This document shows positions 11,831 through 22,893 of a DNA stretch of 64,000 nt, piece after piece. The stretch is taken from contig NC_133161.1 of NCBI RefSeq assembly GCF_040802235.1, forward strand, positions 11,859,001 through 11,923,000, in the 5' to 3' direction. How positions within the stretch are numbered: position 1 is the stretch's first letter; each line of letters opens with the position of its first letter. Below the pieces are notes generated by a model. It worked only from the letters and a program-made list of their open reading frames with translations. It did no database searches and had not been told where the DNA came from. The translations under genes and the position numbers were made by a program. Source of the DNA: Manis javanica. Lineage: Eukaryota; Chordata; Mammalia; Pholidota; Manidae.

Positions 11831-13250
11831 AGAGTATTGGCAACTTTCTGTTCACAGAGGAAACAGTCGATAAAATGAAAGGCAACCTATGGATTGGAAA
11901 GGTGCTCACCACCACTCACCATGAGGGAGACACAGATCAAAGCCACAGTGAGATGTCACTCATGTCTATTAGGGTGGCTGTTACCAAAAAGAAAAAAGAG
12001 TAAGTGCTAGTGAGGATGTGGAGAAAACAGAACCCTCATATGCTTTTGGTGGGAATGTAAGCTGGTGCAGCCACTATGGAAAATGGTAAAACAATAAGGA
12101 GTTTCCTTAGAAAACTAAAAATAAGAATATCCTATGATCCAGCAGTCCCTCTTCTGGGTACATGTCCAAAGGAAATGAAATCAGCACCTCAGAGAGCTAT
12201 CTGTGCTCCCGTGTTCACTGCAGCACTACTCACAATAGCTAAGATATGGGAACAACCTAAATGTCCATTAACAGATATGGATAAAGAAATTGTGATACAC
12301 ACACACACAGTACCCAACTTAACACTGGTTCAATCTATGATTTCATAACTTTACAATGGTGCAAAAGTGATAGGCATTCAGTAGAAACCATACCTTGAAT
12401 TTTGAATTTTGATCTTTTTTGGGGCTAGAGATATGCATTAAATACTCTTGAGATGCTGGGCAGTGGCCGTCAGCCACACAACCACTAAGGGAACAACCAA
12501 AACACCTAAAGCCATTTTGTACCCACACACCATTCTGTTTTTCACTTTGAGTACAGTATTGAATAAATTACATGAGATATTCAACACATTTTTATAAAAT
12601 AGGCTTTGTGTTAGATGATTTTGCCCAACTGTAGGCTAATGTAAGTGTTCTGAGCACATATAAGGTAGGCTAGACTAAGCTATGTTTGGTAGGTTAGGTG
12701 TATTACATGCATTTTTGACTTAGGGTACTTTCAATTTATGGTAAGTGTATCAAGATGTAGCCCCATCACAAAGTGATGAAGATAATGTATGTATGAATGT
12801 TACTCAGCTTTAAAAAGGACATCCTGCCATTTGAGCAGTATGAGTGAAGCTGGAGGACATTATGCTAAGTGAAATCAGCCAGACACAGAAAGAAACAAAT
12901 GCCTGATTCACATATATGTGGAATCCAAACAAGTCACACATACAGAAGCAGAGAACAGAATGGTGCAGAGATGGGCAGGGAAGTGGGGGAAATGAAAAGA
13001 TGTTATGTAGGATGAATAAGTTCTAGAGACCTAATGCTCAGCATGATACCTACAGTTAATAATATCACAATGAACACTGTGTGTTCATCATACACAATAA
13101 AATGGTAACTATGTGAGATGATATATTAATTAGTTTGGCTGCAGTAATCATTTCAACATGTATATGTATATCAAAGTATCATATTGTACACCTTAAATAT
13201 ATACAATATGAGTTTTGTTTAAATAAATACAAATATAAATATATTAAAAC
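11830..13250 (+). mobile_element. Old L1M-type 3' part, split by a DNA transposon
   Basis: From 11830 the sequence follows the L1 ORF2 C-terminal part (AAAGCCACAGTGAGATGTCA, GGTGGGAATGTAAGCTGG, ATCCAGCAGTCCCTCTTCTG, AACAACCTAAATGTCCATTA) with many mutations. It stops at about 12309 and resumes at about 12779 (ACTCAGCTTTAAAAAGGACA) through the 3' UTR to an A-rich end near 13245. Numerous stops show it is long dead. Confidence 0.85.
12310..12778 (+). mobile_element. Pogo/Tigger-like non-autonomous DNA transposon nested in the L1
   Basis: The insert starts CAGTACCCAACTTAACACTG (at 12308) and ends with CAATTTATGGTAAGTG and ATGTAGCCCCATCAC. The two ends resemble each other as inverted repeats. 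The internal wording (TTTACAATGGTGCAAAAGTG, GTAGGTTAGGTGTATTACAT) is that of mammalian Tigger-derived elements. It encodes no transposase. Because it interrupts the L1M, it must be younger than that copy. Confidence 0.75.
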
Positions 13251-13448
13251 AGAAAGAAATAAAGAACAAGCATTGGTTTCAAAGACTCAGGTCTGACACT
13301 TTTATCAAAAAAATGCCCTCCCTCCACCAAGTTGCCTGACTAAGCACAGATCCACCCCCCCGTTCTACATCTGTCATATCTGTGACTCAATTTAATTCCT
13401 GCACACAGGCAGCCCTTTTCAGTGCTTCCCAGAATCATGCCAACTTTG

Positions 13449-13463
13449 CCACTAGATGGCGTC
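13449..13463 (+). promoter_or_regulatory. CTCF-like motif
   Basis: CCACTAGATGGCGTC matches the CTCF core consensus CCASYAGRKGGCRSY at all but one position. It sits in sequence without a recognised repeat. Whether it is bound is unknown. Confidence 0.45.
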
Positions 13464-13464
13464 G

Positions 13465-14640
13465 AGGCAACTCCTCTACAGCAGTTGTTAACCTGTGGAA
13501 ACTACTTCTCTCCATGACCTGTATAAGGCAGAAACGCAGAAACTGAGCAGATTTAGCACACTTAATAAGCATGTGTAATGAAACCAGGAATTATAAACAT
13601 GTGAATATTCATAGTATTTCCAGCTACCCTCCCCACTACCTTATGAAGAGATGGGGTTCTTGTTGATGAGGTCAGCACCACCTCGTGGGTCTGAGATGGA
13701 GGTACTTGGAGGGAGAAGGAGAAGGGTGTTCATGGCCTGCATGCAGCACGGATGGCAGACTTTGAGGAAGATTATGATAAAAACCAGCAGCACTGCTACA
13801 GCAGAGAAAGTGGATGGAGGAAAAGCACAGCAGTGAGAGGACTGGGCAGATGAGAGCGCAGGAATGTTTTTGCCCAGGAGTATAAAAATCAGTAGGCAAA
13901 ATTTGGGAAACCTTCTAGGAGGCAGGACTTAAGTCCCCTTCCCTTGAGAGTGAGCTGGCCCTGGAGACTTACTTTTAAACAAGAGAGTCTGGAAAGGGAA
14001 ACAGGGGAACTGGACAGTGGAGAAACCTGGCAGACACCACCTTAACCATGACCAGTCATGGTGACATCGTGAACACCCTGATGCAACGTGATGAGAAGGG
14101 CACCTCACCTCTGCTGTACTCTCCCCAAAAGACCCATTGCCCCTGTCTAACTATGAGAAAAACATCAGACAAACCCAGACTGAGGGACATTTTACAAAAT
14201 GCCTTAAGACTAATCTTCAAAACCTTCACGGTCATGAAAAACAAGGAATGATTGAGAAACATCACAGACAAGAGGAGACTATGGATGCCTGACAACTATA
14301 TGCAGTGTGATATCCTGGATTGGATCCTGCAACGGAAAACGTACATGAGTGGGAATACTGGTCAAGTTTGATGAAGTCTGTAGTTTACTTAATAGTTAAC
14401 ATATATCAGTGCTGATTTCTTAGTTTTTTAACAAACTAAGTTTTTTAACAAATACCTATAAAACTACAAGACCATGCTAAGAATAGAGCCAAGCAACAGA
14501 GATGGCAGACAGGGCTTTCTGGGTATCTGCTCAGCCAAAGCTAAGTGCTCACAGGTTCATAAGAACACCTGCCCTCAATGGGACCCAAACCTCACGAGTA
14601 GCTCCTGCAAGGGGAATTTACAAATGAGACATGTGTGGCC
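13465..14640. other. Intergenic, nothing recognised
   Basis: No exon, RNA gene or confident repeat was identified. Short open frames (60-79 codons) occur on both strands without supporting features. Confidence 0.45.
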
Positions 14641-14644
14641 ATTT

Positions 14645-14865
14645 GTTGAAAGGCAATGTGCTTCAAAGACAGGCAGATTTGGGTATACCTCCCAACTCAA
14701 CGAATTAGTAGCTGTGTCTTTAAACAAGTCAGTTAACCTCTCAGACCTTCAGGTTCCTCTTTACAAAAATTATAATAATAATGTTTGCCTCACGGGGCTA
14801 TTGCGATGATAAGAGAACATACAAAATTACTTAGCCTGGTGCCTCAAAAGAGTATTACCTAATTA
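14645..14865 (+). repeat. MIR
   Basis: MIR core wording is present: AAACAAGTCAGTTAACCTCT, CAGACCTTCAGGTTCCTC, 'TTTGCCTCACGGGGCTATTG', 'CTTAGCCTGGTGCCTC'. Confidence 0.8.
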
Positions 14866-14869
14866 ATGC

Positions 14870-16420
14870 TATCTTTCTTTCCTTCCTTGGTGATTTCTCC
14901 CCACAATCACTCCTTCAAGAAATCAGGACAGCATCTAAAGTCTGCTATTATTCACAGTATGCAAATGCATAAATTGAGTTGCTACTTCTAAAGGAAGTGC
15001 TCAGCCCTGTAAGGTTCTAGAATCTCTGGAAAGCAAGAATAAAAATGGGGGACTCATTACCTCAGGCTTTTAAAAACACGCACAAAAGTCAAAAGATAAA
15101 GAGGGGTAGGTAAGAGTTAGAGAGCTTTTCTGAGTAATGTCAATATACTTAACTCTTTCTTCTCTTGAGATACCTGAATTCAGATCATCATTAAATAGTC
15201 ATTGTTCCAACTATGAAAGCAGCAATACTGAGACTAATAATGTTCCTGTATTTAAAATGTCAGTAATGTAATCAAATCAAGTATGTACCTGTGTTTAGAC
15301 ATCTCATTTGCAAGCAAGCCGTACACATACTGAGTCACTTAACCCAGAGCCTCCAGTTCCTTCCTACAGACAGAGTTAGTCATGAGAATTTCCAGATCCT
15401 ATAATAATAATCAGAGAACAATCCAGATGTCCCAACATGATGTTACTACTGACACCTCCCCCAGAAGACTAACCTCCCACCCACCCCACCCAGCTGGGGA
15501 GGACAGGGTGCTCTCTGTGCCCTCCCCCTGCTGTTGTCCTCACCCTTTACCCTTTACCCTCCTGCACCCCCATTAACTCCTATCACTTCCTTGTTAATTT
15601 CCATGCCAGGCAAATTCTCACATACCCACAGAGTTTCTTTTCACATTTTTTTTTCTCAGAAAATAAAACTGGCCATTGGCTAGTTGTCTAAATCCCTGGA
15701 AAGTTCTGTCAAATTTCCACTTCCCCCATCTACCTCTACACCCAGGAGGAATGGAAGGCAGGGCATACAAAACTGGAAAAAAATTCCCAACAGACCCTGA
15801 CTGCTTCTCACCTGTCCAGCCCTCTGAGAAACAGTGGGCTAGAACAGAGGCTCCATCTCCAGCTTTAACTTAAAAAAGAATATTATTGGGACTCTTATTT
15901 TAAATGCCTTTAGTAAGCTTCAGTTTCACCAGAAGACTCTGGCATTTGAGGCAAACTTACAAGTTACCTTCAATTCATGCTTTAAAAAACAAATACATCC
16001 TTCTTCTGAATCCCTTTTCCTTTTGCTTGCATTTTTTTTTAAACAGTTGAAACAACTGAAAATGGCTCATCCACAGAATGCTGGTAACAATGATCAGAGA
16101 AACCCACAGTAAAAAGTGTTCAAGTGAAATTTAGGCAATGCAAGAAACTTCTCAAGTCCTTGAAATAGCCAAGAATTTCATATACTTCTTACATGAATTG
16201 TATCTATTTTCCCATCATTTTTCTATTGTCCCCATTCCTTCCCAAGAAGCAGCATTCAAAATAAATTTTAAAATGATTTCTTCTTTAAGTGTTGCTATTT
16301 TTTGGTTTAAAAGCATATATCACATAAATTTCAGGGCCTAAAAGCCGAGTATTTACATAACACCATGATATTTATTTTAGTCAAGGAAACTAGGCACTTG
16401 TAAGATTTTCATACTCCCCT
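14870..16420. other. Intergenic, nothing recognised
   Basis: No gene-like or repeat feature was supported. 15470-15570 is C-rich (CCACCCCACCCAG; tandem CCCTTTAC) but otherwise plain. Confidence 0.45.
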
Positions 16421-16423
16421 CTC

Positions 16424-16426
<3 letters not shown>

Positions 16427-16456
<30 letters not shown>

Positions 16457-16482
16457 CTCTGTCTCCCTCTCTCTCTCTTCAA
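16427..16482 (+). repeat. Compound (AC)n/(CT)n microsatellite
   Basis: About 14 AC units are followed by an interrupted CT-rich tract (CTCCCTCTCTCTCTCT). Confidence 0.95.
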
Positions 16483-16819
16483 TATATATTATATACATTT
16501 TAAAGTGTTTTTCTGATTATAAAAGAAATATGTGTCATCACAGAATATGGAAAATGTAAAAAACTCAAAATTTTCAACCTAAAAATAATTGCTGTTGGCA
16601 ATTTTCTTTGTATATACATATTTTTTACAAAAATTGGTACCACAGTACATGTTTTTATTTTGATTTAACTTAGTAATATAAGTATTTCTCAGATTATATA
16701 AAAATGTTCTTTGACTATAAAACAGTAAATAACTACTACTTCATCATAAAGATATACATTATTGTACATACTTATGGTATAACATATAAGTTATTTGAGT
16801 AAGGCAACAGAAACCCAAA

Positions 16820-17175
16820 ACTACACTATCTGAAAGAATGGAGATGTTTATTTCTCACAAACAGTCCTGGAGTTCAGGTGTAAACAGTCCCAAGCTGGTG
16901 TGGCAGCTCACAGTGTCAGGAACTATGGAGCCAACTCTAGGATGGGTAATGGCTCCACTGTCCCAGCAATCATTTCATCTTCATGGTCCAGAATGGCCAG
17001 TCACTACATCCGGGATTCCAGTCCATAGGAAGAACAGGGCAAAGAGAGGGGAAAGCATGCCTGTTCTACAGGTACCACCTAGAAATGATGGACCCTACTT
17101 CTGCTCATACTCTATTGGCAGAGCTTTAGCACATGGCAACAGCTACTTAAAAGACAAAGCTGTAAAATGTGATTA
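16820..17175. repeat. Ancient dispersed repeat, shared with 35030-35345
   Basis: Both places have 'TTTATTT...TC', a 'CAGTCCTGGAGTTCAGG / AGTCCAGAGGTAGACTG' block, 'TGTGGCAGCTC / TGTGACAGTTCC', 'TCATCTTCATGGTC / CATCTCATGGTC' and 'CATCCGGGATTCCAG / TCCACATTTCAG' in the same order. This is an old interspersed family that I cannot name. The 112-codon open frame at 16838-17176 lies inside it and is not a gene. Confidence 0.5.
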
Positions 17176-17179
17176 GTTG

Positions 17180-18490
17180 CCAAAATTCTGAGTAGCTGAA
17201 AAATGTTGTTACTATGGAAGAGTGGGCAAAGAGAAGAGATACTGGGCACCATGAGGGTTTCCGCTTCTCAGAGTTCTTATGTCATAGTGTACATTTAATC
17301 ACTCTCAGCAATCCTTTTCTAATCTTAAAATTCTAACATGAGGAATACCTCCAGCTTTTGTAGTATAAAATATTGGTTTGGATAATCTTTACTGAATATT
17401 TCAGTCAAAATAACAAGAAAATACGGTAAATCTGTAAATTTGGAGATTTCTTGCATTTTTCTTTTTTAACAAAAAAAATGTTATTTTAATAAGATTATTT
17501 TTAGATATGAAGGGTTACATAACTATTTTATAAACATCAAAAAACTATATAAATATAAATTATTTCCATTCCCATTCTAAAACGTACTCAATATTCTATT
17601 TTCAAATTCCTATTCCTCCATAGCTACAGTCCTGCTGTTTCAACCCCAAAAAATAAAAAATAGCATTCTCCTAGAGAATGTGCTGTACCCACACAACTCA
17701 GTGCCTAAACTCATAAACACACAGCATAAATTCACCAAAAGTCTGGCATTCCCACTACCAGTCCAATGGCTCCTTTTAACTTTCCACTGAATTTCATAGC
17801 AGATGATAAGGTAATCATTTGTGAAGTTGCACTCAAATTGTGTTAATTTCACTATTGGCACTTGCTTTTGACCTTAGGCTGGCTCCCTTGATTTTAAGAT
17901 CCTTGGAACCATCCTGGATTATGCTGCTTTAATATTTAACACTTCCCTCCACCTATCAACTCTGGGCCTTCCGTTCTTTCCAGAACAAACCTAGAAATGC
18001 AGTCCTAGAGTTTCTTGGTAGGAAGGAACAGCTCAGTCACCATCACCCAGAAAGTTAAGGACTCTTTCTCTATACATCTGCTTAAATGTATACTTTTTTT
18101 TCATCCTTCTCTTTCCATTTACCCACTGATGAGCCCTTTCCCCAGGATCCTCAGCTAAACCTCAAAAATTTAACTAATGATGTGAACTATAATGTTTGAG
18201 GGAACTTCCCATTACACTTCATTAGCCAATGAACAATGTGGTGATTTACATTATCCAAGGATGCAACATACACACAAAATACATGGTAAGTAATGCCTCA
18301 AACAAGTTCCTTAGAGAAAGTGCCTGATATTTTTTTTTAATTGCAGAATGAACTTAATACAGGCACTCAAAAGGCCTAGGAAGTCAGACCAACAAATATA
18401 AAATTAATTCCCCTGACCACTGGGAAAAACTGCTAACAGAAAACCTTGCTCTCAAACCACTCTATAATCCAGCCACTATTTACCATTGAA
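17180..18490. other. Region downstream of TAS2R4, nothing recognised
   Basis: AT-rich intergenic DNA; the TAS2R4 3' UTR is presumably at its right edge. No clear repeat or second receptor gene was found. Confidence 0.45.
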
Positions 18491-18493
18491 ATT

Positions 18494-19393
18494 CTATTTG
18501 TTGAAACAAAGAATCTTTGTTGCTTTTGTTTTCAGTTTAGGATGTGAGAGAATAATGAGAACTGAATGTCCTGGAGTGTAAATGGTGGAAATAATTGCAC
18601 ACATGAATCTGGTTCTCAAATTCATCTCTGCAGAAGAAGAGAGATAAAAGAGCATGGTGGCAACTGAATACGGAATGTAGAGGATGAGGAAAAAGATCAT
18701 CAGCTTCATAGCACCCACATGAGCTTCAGTCTGGGGATTCCAAAAACCAGTGGCATTTTGCTGCATCTTCTGTATGTGTCGCCTCAAGGAATATATTAAC
18801 AAGGAAGCAGAAGTCAGATTAATGATGAACTGGAGAAATGAGTTCAAGACCAAAGTGGTCATCAAATATAAGACGCCCTCATTGATGTGAAATGCTGTGC
18901 CATTTATCCCAGTTACAAATTCAGGAAATGATGATGTCCGTCTGAGCACAACATACAAGAGAGTGGTGAAGGCAGAAATCAGCACACAGGCTGGCAGCAG
19001 TCTGGGGATCTTGGCAGAGAGATTTCGTTTCAGCAGGAGAAACACTGAGTAGTGGAAGTTAGTAATCTTCACACAGTACAAGGCATTGAGCAAGGTCACA
19101 AACCAGAGACTATTAGAGTCCAAAAACATCCAACACAACATGAAAAAAGTGGTTAAGGAGACTGGCTTTCCAGCATGTGGAGAGATGAAGTAGATCATGT
19201 ACAGTAGAAACAGTCCCAGCGTAAGAAGTCTGGTGATACCCAAGCTGAATAGGATCCTATCAGAAGAGGAGATTCTGTGGTTTCTGACCCAAGTCTTGCA
19301 ATTGACCACCGCAATAAACAGATTCACAATGAGTCCTACAGTACTCAAAATTGTCGAGACAGTAACAGCAAATAAAAAGGATACTGGAGGCAT
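18494..19393 (-). CDS. TAS2R4: Bitter taste receptor type 2 member 4
   Basis: This is a single-exon, seven-transmembrane G-protein-coupled receptor of the TAS2R family. It senses bitter compounds at the plasma membrane of taste cells and signals through gustducin, PLC-beta2 and TRPM5 (family knowledge). The 299 codons match the human TAS2R4 length. Recognised landmarks are NLFIAVVNCKTWV at the end of TM1, the HRISSSDRILFSLGITR loop and TM2, the TM3 signature LDSNSLWFVTLLNALYCVKI, the IPRLLPACVLISAFTT stretch, a glycosylation site NGT in extracellular loop 2, the loop-3 block HIQKMQQNATGFWNPQTEAH, and the TM7 motif HSVLIILSHPKLK. No stop or frameshift is present, so it is probably functional. 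The ATG at 19393 aligns with the family start. It lies on the same strand as the TAS2R3 relic and SSBP1, as in human. Confidence 0.97.
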   Translation of the reverse strand: MPPVSFLFAVTVSTILSTVGLIVNLFIAVVNCKTWVRNHRISSSDRILFSLGITRLLTLGLFLLYMIYFISPHAGKPVSLTTFFMLCWMFLDSNSLWFVTLLNALYCVKITNFHYSVFLLLKRNLSAKIPRLLPACVLISAFTTLLYVVLRRTSSFPEFVTGINGTAFHINEGVLYLMTTLVLNSFLQFIINLTSASLLIYSLRRHIQKMQQNATGFWNPQTEAHVGAMKLMIFFLILYIPYSVATMLFYLSSSAEMNLRTRFMCAIISTIYTPGHSVLIILSHPKLKTKATKILCFNK

Positions 19394-20640
19394 CTTTACT
19401 CATTGAGGACTCAGCAGTTGTGGTACTGACGCTGGAAGCAGGAGAAATACTGAAATGTAGTAGTAGGCACCAGTACTCAGCCAGGAAAAACATTTCCTTG
19501 TTTTTCTCCCCAGTGTGACAAATGAGCCATTAGTGATCTAAAAGCTAGCTGCTTTTACTGACATGCAAATCTTCCAAAGATTGCATTACTGTATTTTCAT
19601 TCATATCCTGTTTTCCTTAGAAATGCCTAATTAAAATAGCCTAGATGAACCTGGGAGTCCACCCTTCCAAGAGAAGGAGAGTTGGAGAGAGGAATTCAGG
19701 CAGGCTCCAAGGACTTTGAATTCAAATGAGAGTTGCAGTCCATCAATATTTCTGTCATCGTTTCACAATGAATGAAGCTTTTCTTCACAGCAACCCCAGA
19801 ATATGCTGGGAATTCCCATGCCCCATTCCTACCCAGCCACCGCTCATCCACACATCTGAAACACATCCACATGTGGATTACTGAAATCCAGTGTCTCTCT
19901 CCCCTTTCATCCGTTGATGTTGCAGCCATTTCCTATCATTCCGGCCATGCCAACATGACTTTTTAATACCTTAACACCTACAGTGGTTTATAGTTATCTA
20001 ACAGATCAAGGACCTCACACTTCCTCAAGAAAGCCTTTTACAATTAATTCCATCCTTTCATGACAATTCCCTCACCAGCCATGTGCAGATTTGTGCCATA
20101 ATCATTTGCTTTAATCTGCTCTTGCTTAGAAAGGTATGTCAACCATTTCATGTATTTCCTTTACATATCCGGGTTGATGGTTAGATCACACATTGCTATT
20201 TCATCTTAGGCATTTAATTGCCAATTAAAGTACTCTGGTGTCAGATACACAGTAATGCTTTAGTTATAGTTTTGTGGGCCACATACATGGGCATCTCATT
20301 GCCTGATTACTCGGTAACTTCTCAGATAGTAAAGAGCACAATATGTTTGGCAAATCACATTATTGAAGACCGTTCAGAGTGTGACAGACCAAGTTTTGGG
20401 CTCACTGTACCAGGAGATACTATAATTATGATGTGATCGTGTTGCCTAGAATAATCAGTGAGTAAGCTGGTTCTGTCAGCAGTTATTTCTAAAGGGGTCA
20501 GTCTGGGAAAAGTATTAACAAAACCCTTTCTCGCTCTGCATGAGAAGTCGACCTTCAGTTAAATACAAGTATCTCATGGAGATGTCCCAGCTTTGGGCTT
20601 CCTTGAGCATGGTCACTCTTCAAATGGGTGTGTCCCTGGG
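19394..20640. other. Upstream region of TAS2R4; L2-like relic near 19970-20110
   Basis: No exon was recognised. About 19970-20110 resembles an L2 tail (CTCACACTTCCTCAAG, TTACAATTAATTCC). Promoter elements for the receptor could not be assigned. Confidence 0.4.
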
Positions 20641-20669
20641 CTTGACCCTATAAGCTACATGTATGAAAT

Positions 20670-21075
20670 TATTACAAGAGAAACTGGCTCCTTTGGGACA
20701 CGAAGCTTGTATTTTCAGGCAGCTCCTACCCTTACTCCCCTTACTCAAATGTAGATCTCTTCTCCTTGCACCTGAGCTGGATGGTCAGCAACAAAGACTC
20801 TACCAAAGAGGAAGGCCTACTGCTGTACTGCTGGCGAGCTGGGTCCCAGAACTACATCCACCTGTACAGACCAGCACCAGAGTGGCCTAAGAAAGCCTTG
20901 TAAGTCTCACTAGTTCCTAGAGCCCAGGAAGACCCACTGGCTGGTGCCCTACAACCATGAGTCCAAACTCAGCTACCTGGTGAATCTGTATGGAAGCGTC
21001 AGGGCAAATAGTCAGAGCAAAAGGATGACTTAGCTTATTTGACGAAGGCTTTGAAGAACGGGATCAGTCATGAAT
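20670..21075 (+). other. Unidentified coding-like segment, possibly a decayed retrocopy
   Basis: In broken frames it encodes gene-like peptides such as SNKDSTKEEGLLLYCWRAG and, after a stop and a frame change, VPYNHESKLSYLVNLYGSV. GC content is higher than its surroundings. It ends close to TGAATAAACAG (near 21070), which resembles a stop followed by a polyadenylation signal. I could not match it to a protein. No A-tail or target duplication was found, so processed-pseudogene status is a guess. Confidence 0.25.
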
Positions 21076-21184
21076 AAACAGAAACTACAAACTTTGAATT
21101 GTTTTCAGGAGAGTACCAATGTTGCTTGGGAGGAAGAAAGAAAGAAACTTCCATTTCTTGGGCTTTCTTTAGTGGTTACTCTGT

Positions 21185-21330
21185 TCCCAACAGTGCACCA
21201 GGCACCTTAAATCTCAGTTAATTCTTAAAACAGTTCTAGGAGAAAGATATGGTTATCCTTATTTACAAGTGAGGAACATAAACATCAGAGAAAGCAAGTG
21301 ACTGAAATACCATAGAAAATCACTGCGTAA
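21185..21330 (-). repeat. MIR-like relic
   Basis: It has minus-strand MIR wording: 'CCAGGCACCTTAAATCTCA', 'TTATCCTTATTTACAAGTGA', 'AGAGAAAGCAAGTGACTG'. Confidence 0.65.
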
Positions 21331-21384
21331 ATTGGAAGGCCTTTCTGAGACCGAGCCACAGTAACAGCAAGAGCCACCAAGTGC

Positions 21385-21610
21385 TTACTCCAGGTCAGAC
21401 TCCAAGCATTTCACATCTGCTAACTCACTCATTTCCTCCAAAAACCCTATCAACAAAATACTACACTATTTCCAGTTCACAAATGAAGAAGATGAAAGAG
21501 AGAGAGGTTAAGAAGCTTCCCCATGGTCACCCAGGCCATAGGCTGGAGCCAGGATTTGAGCGCAGGCTGTCTGGTGTCAGGGTCCACGATCTCAGAGAGC
21601 CACAACACTC
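21385..21610 (-). repeat. MIR
   Basis: It has strong minus-strand MIR wording: CAAATGAAGAAGATGAAAG, GAGAGGTTAAGAAGCTTCCC, CATGGTCACCCAGGCCATAG, GGATTTGAGCGCAGGCTGTC. Confidence 0.8.
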
Positions 21611-22144
21611 AGCACTTGAGCCCCATTAGTGATGGAAACAGATTCAGATTTGCCATGTATTCTAACTGAATGTAATCACAAGCTTGGGAATTCCTCAGGA
21701 TCTTAAGCAATAAACTTCTCACTGACTTGTCAACACTGTTCAGTGATAAGAAGTAAATCAATGCCTATGTAATTTTATTAAAATAAAATTTATCAAACAT
21801 AAAAACTTCTTACATTATCTTTCAGAAAGCCCTCAAATTTTAAAAGCAGATATTCATTTTGGTTAATTTAAAAAAAACTGGCTGGACTTTAGCACAATCT
21901 GTAAGATAAAAAAATTGTTTGAAAATTTATTTTAGCAAAGTAAGCAAAGAATGCAGGGACTTAACCTGCATTAAGTAATTAGCACCAGTCTGGTGGTAAA
22001 ATGACTTAACCACCAGACTGGACGAGAACTTAGGGTCCCAGGGTTTTGATTTTCATTCCACTGCTTTTGTCATTACACAAGAGTTGTGGAGCCTAGTATC
22101 TTGGAGAACTGCAATTGCTGTACAACTCACTGTTACAGTAATAC

Positions 22145-22263
22145 CTTCAACCTACTGAGCACCTTACAAAATGCGCTGTGCTAAAATGTTGGGGTGCACT
22201 GTCATGGATCTCCAATACCCTGTGAACTCGGCATCACATTCTGCATTTTAAAATGAGGGAAGA
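22145..22263 (-). repeat. Left part of a MIR split by an L1
   Basis: The segment 'CTGAGCACCTTACAAAATGC ... CATTTTAAAATGAGGGA' is the first half of a minus-strand MIR. It continues at 27217-27310 after the L1 ('ATGAGGGAAGAGATGATGAG', 'AGTCACTCACCTAAGGTCA'). Confidence 0.75.
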
Positions 22264-22878
22264 AGATTGGATTAAAGATGGCGGTGTGAGAGGAGAGACA
22301 GAGGCTTGCTCCTAAAACTGGATACAATTAGAAAATTTAATTGGCGCAACTAATCCTGTGAGAGCAAAAGGAAAGAGGACGGCATCAGACTGCACACACC
22401 TGGAGAAAAGAGCAGACCTCAACGAACCGGGTAATGTACCAGAGCTGTGGCTCCGCAGGACCCAAGACCCTCCCTCACCCCAGCTCACCGGCGGGAGGTA
22501 GACAAACGGAGCAGGGAGGGAGTGGAAGGCCTGGGACTGCTGAATACCTAGCTCCGGAGATCTGCGCTGAGAGCACAAACCTACATTTCACGGTGCTCTC
22601 ATGAGACTCGCATGACTACTGGGATGGAAAGTTAATACAGACAGAGTTCCTGGGGAGACAGGGATTCCGGCTGCTTGTGGAAAGCAGGGATCCATATCTG
22701 GCTGCTCTGGGACAAAAACTTATACCTGTGTGACTGGCCCACTGGCTCAGGCAGGGGAAACAGGCACAGTAGCTAGGAGATGGGGAACAGCTCTTTCCTA
22801 CCCCCAGGCACCAGTACTGCTCCCCTGTGACCCCCAACATTGCTTCAGGGGCTCAGCAGCTCCAGAATAGAGCTCTGG

Positions 22879-22893
22879 ACACTAGAGGGTGCC
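22879..22893 (+). promoter_or_regulatory. CTCF-like motif just upstream of L1-1 ORF1
   Basis: ACACTAGAGGGTGCC matches CCASYAGRKGGCRSY at 13 of 15 positions. Equivalent sequences precede ORF1 in the two other L1 copies of the window (55919-55933 plus, 61288-61302 minus). Confidence 0.35.

Noticed and set aside
16838-17176. 112-codon plus-strand frame
   Set aside because: It lies inside a dispersed repeat that recurs at 35030-35345.
1-18490. TAS2R5 expected beyond TAS2R4
   Set aside because: No TM3 or TM7 signature of a taste receptor could be read in either strand of this stretch.
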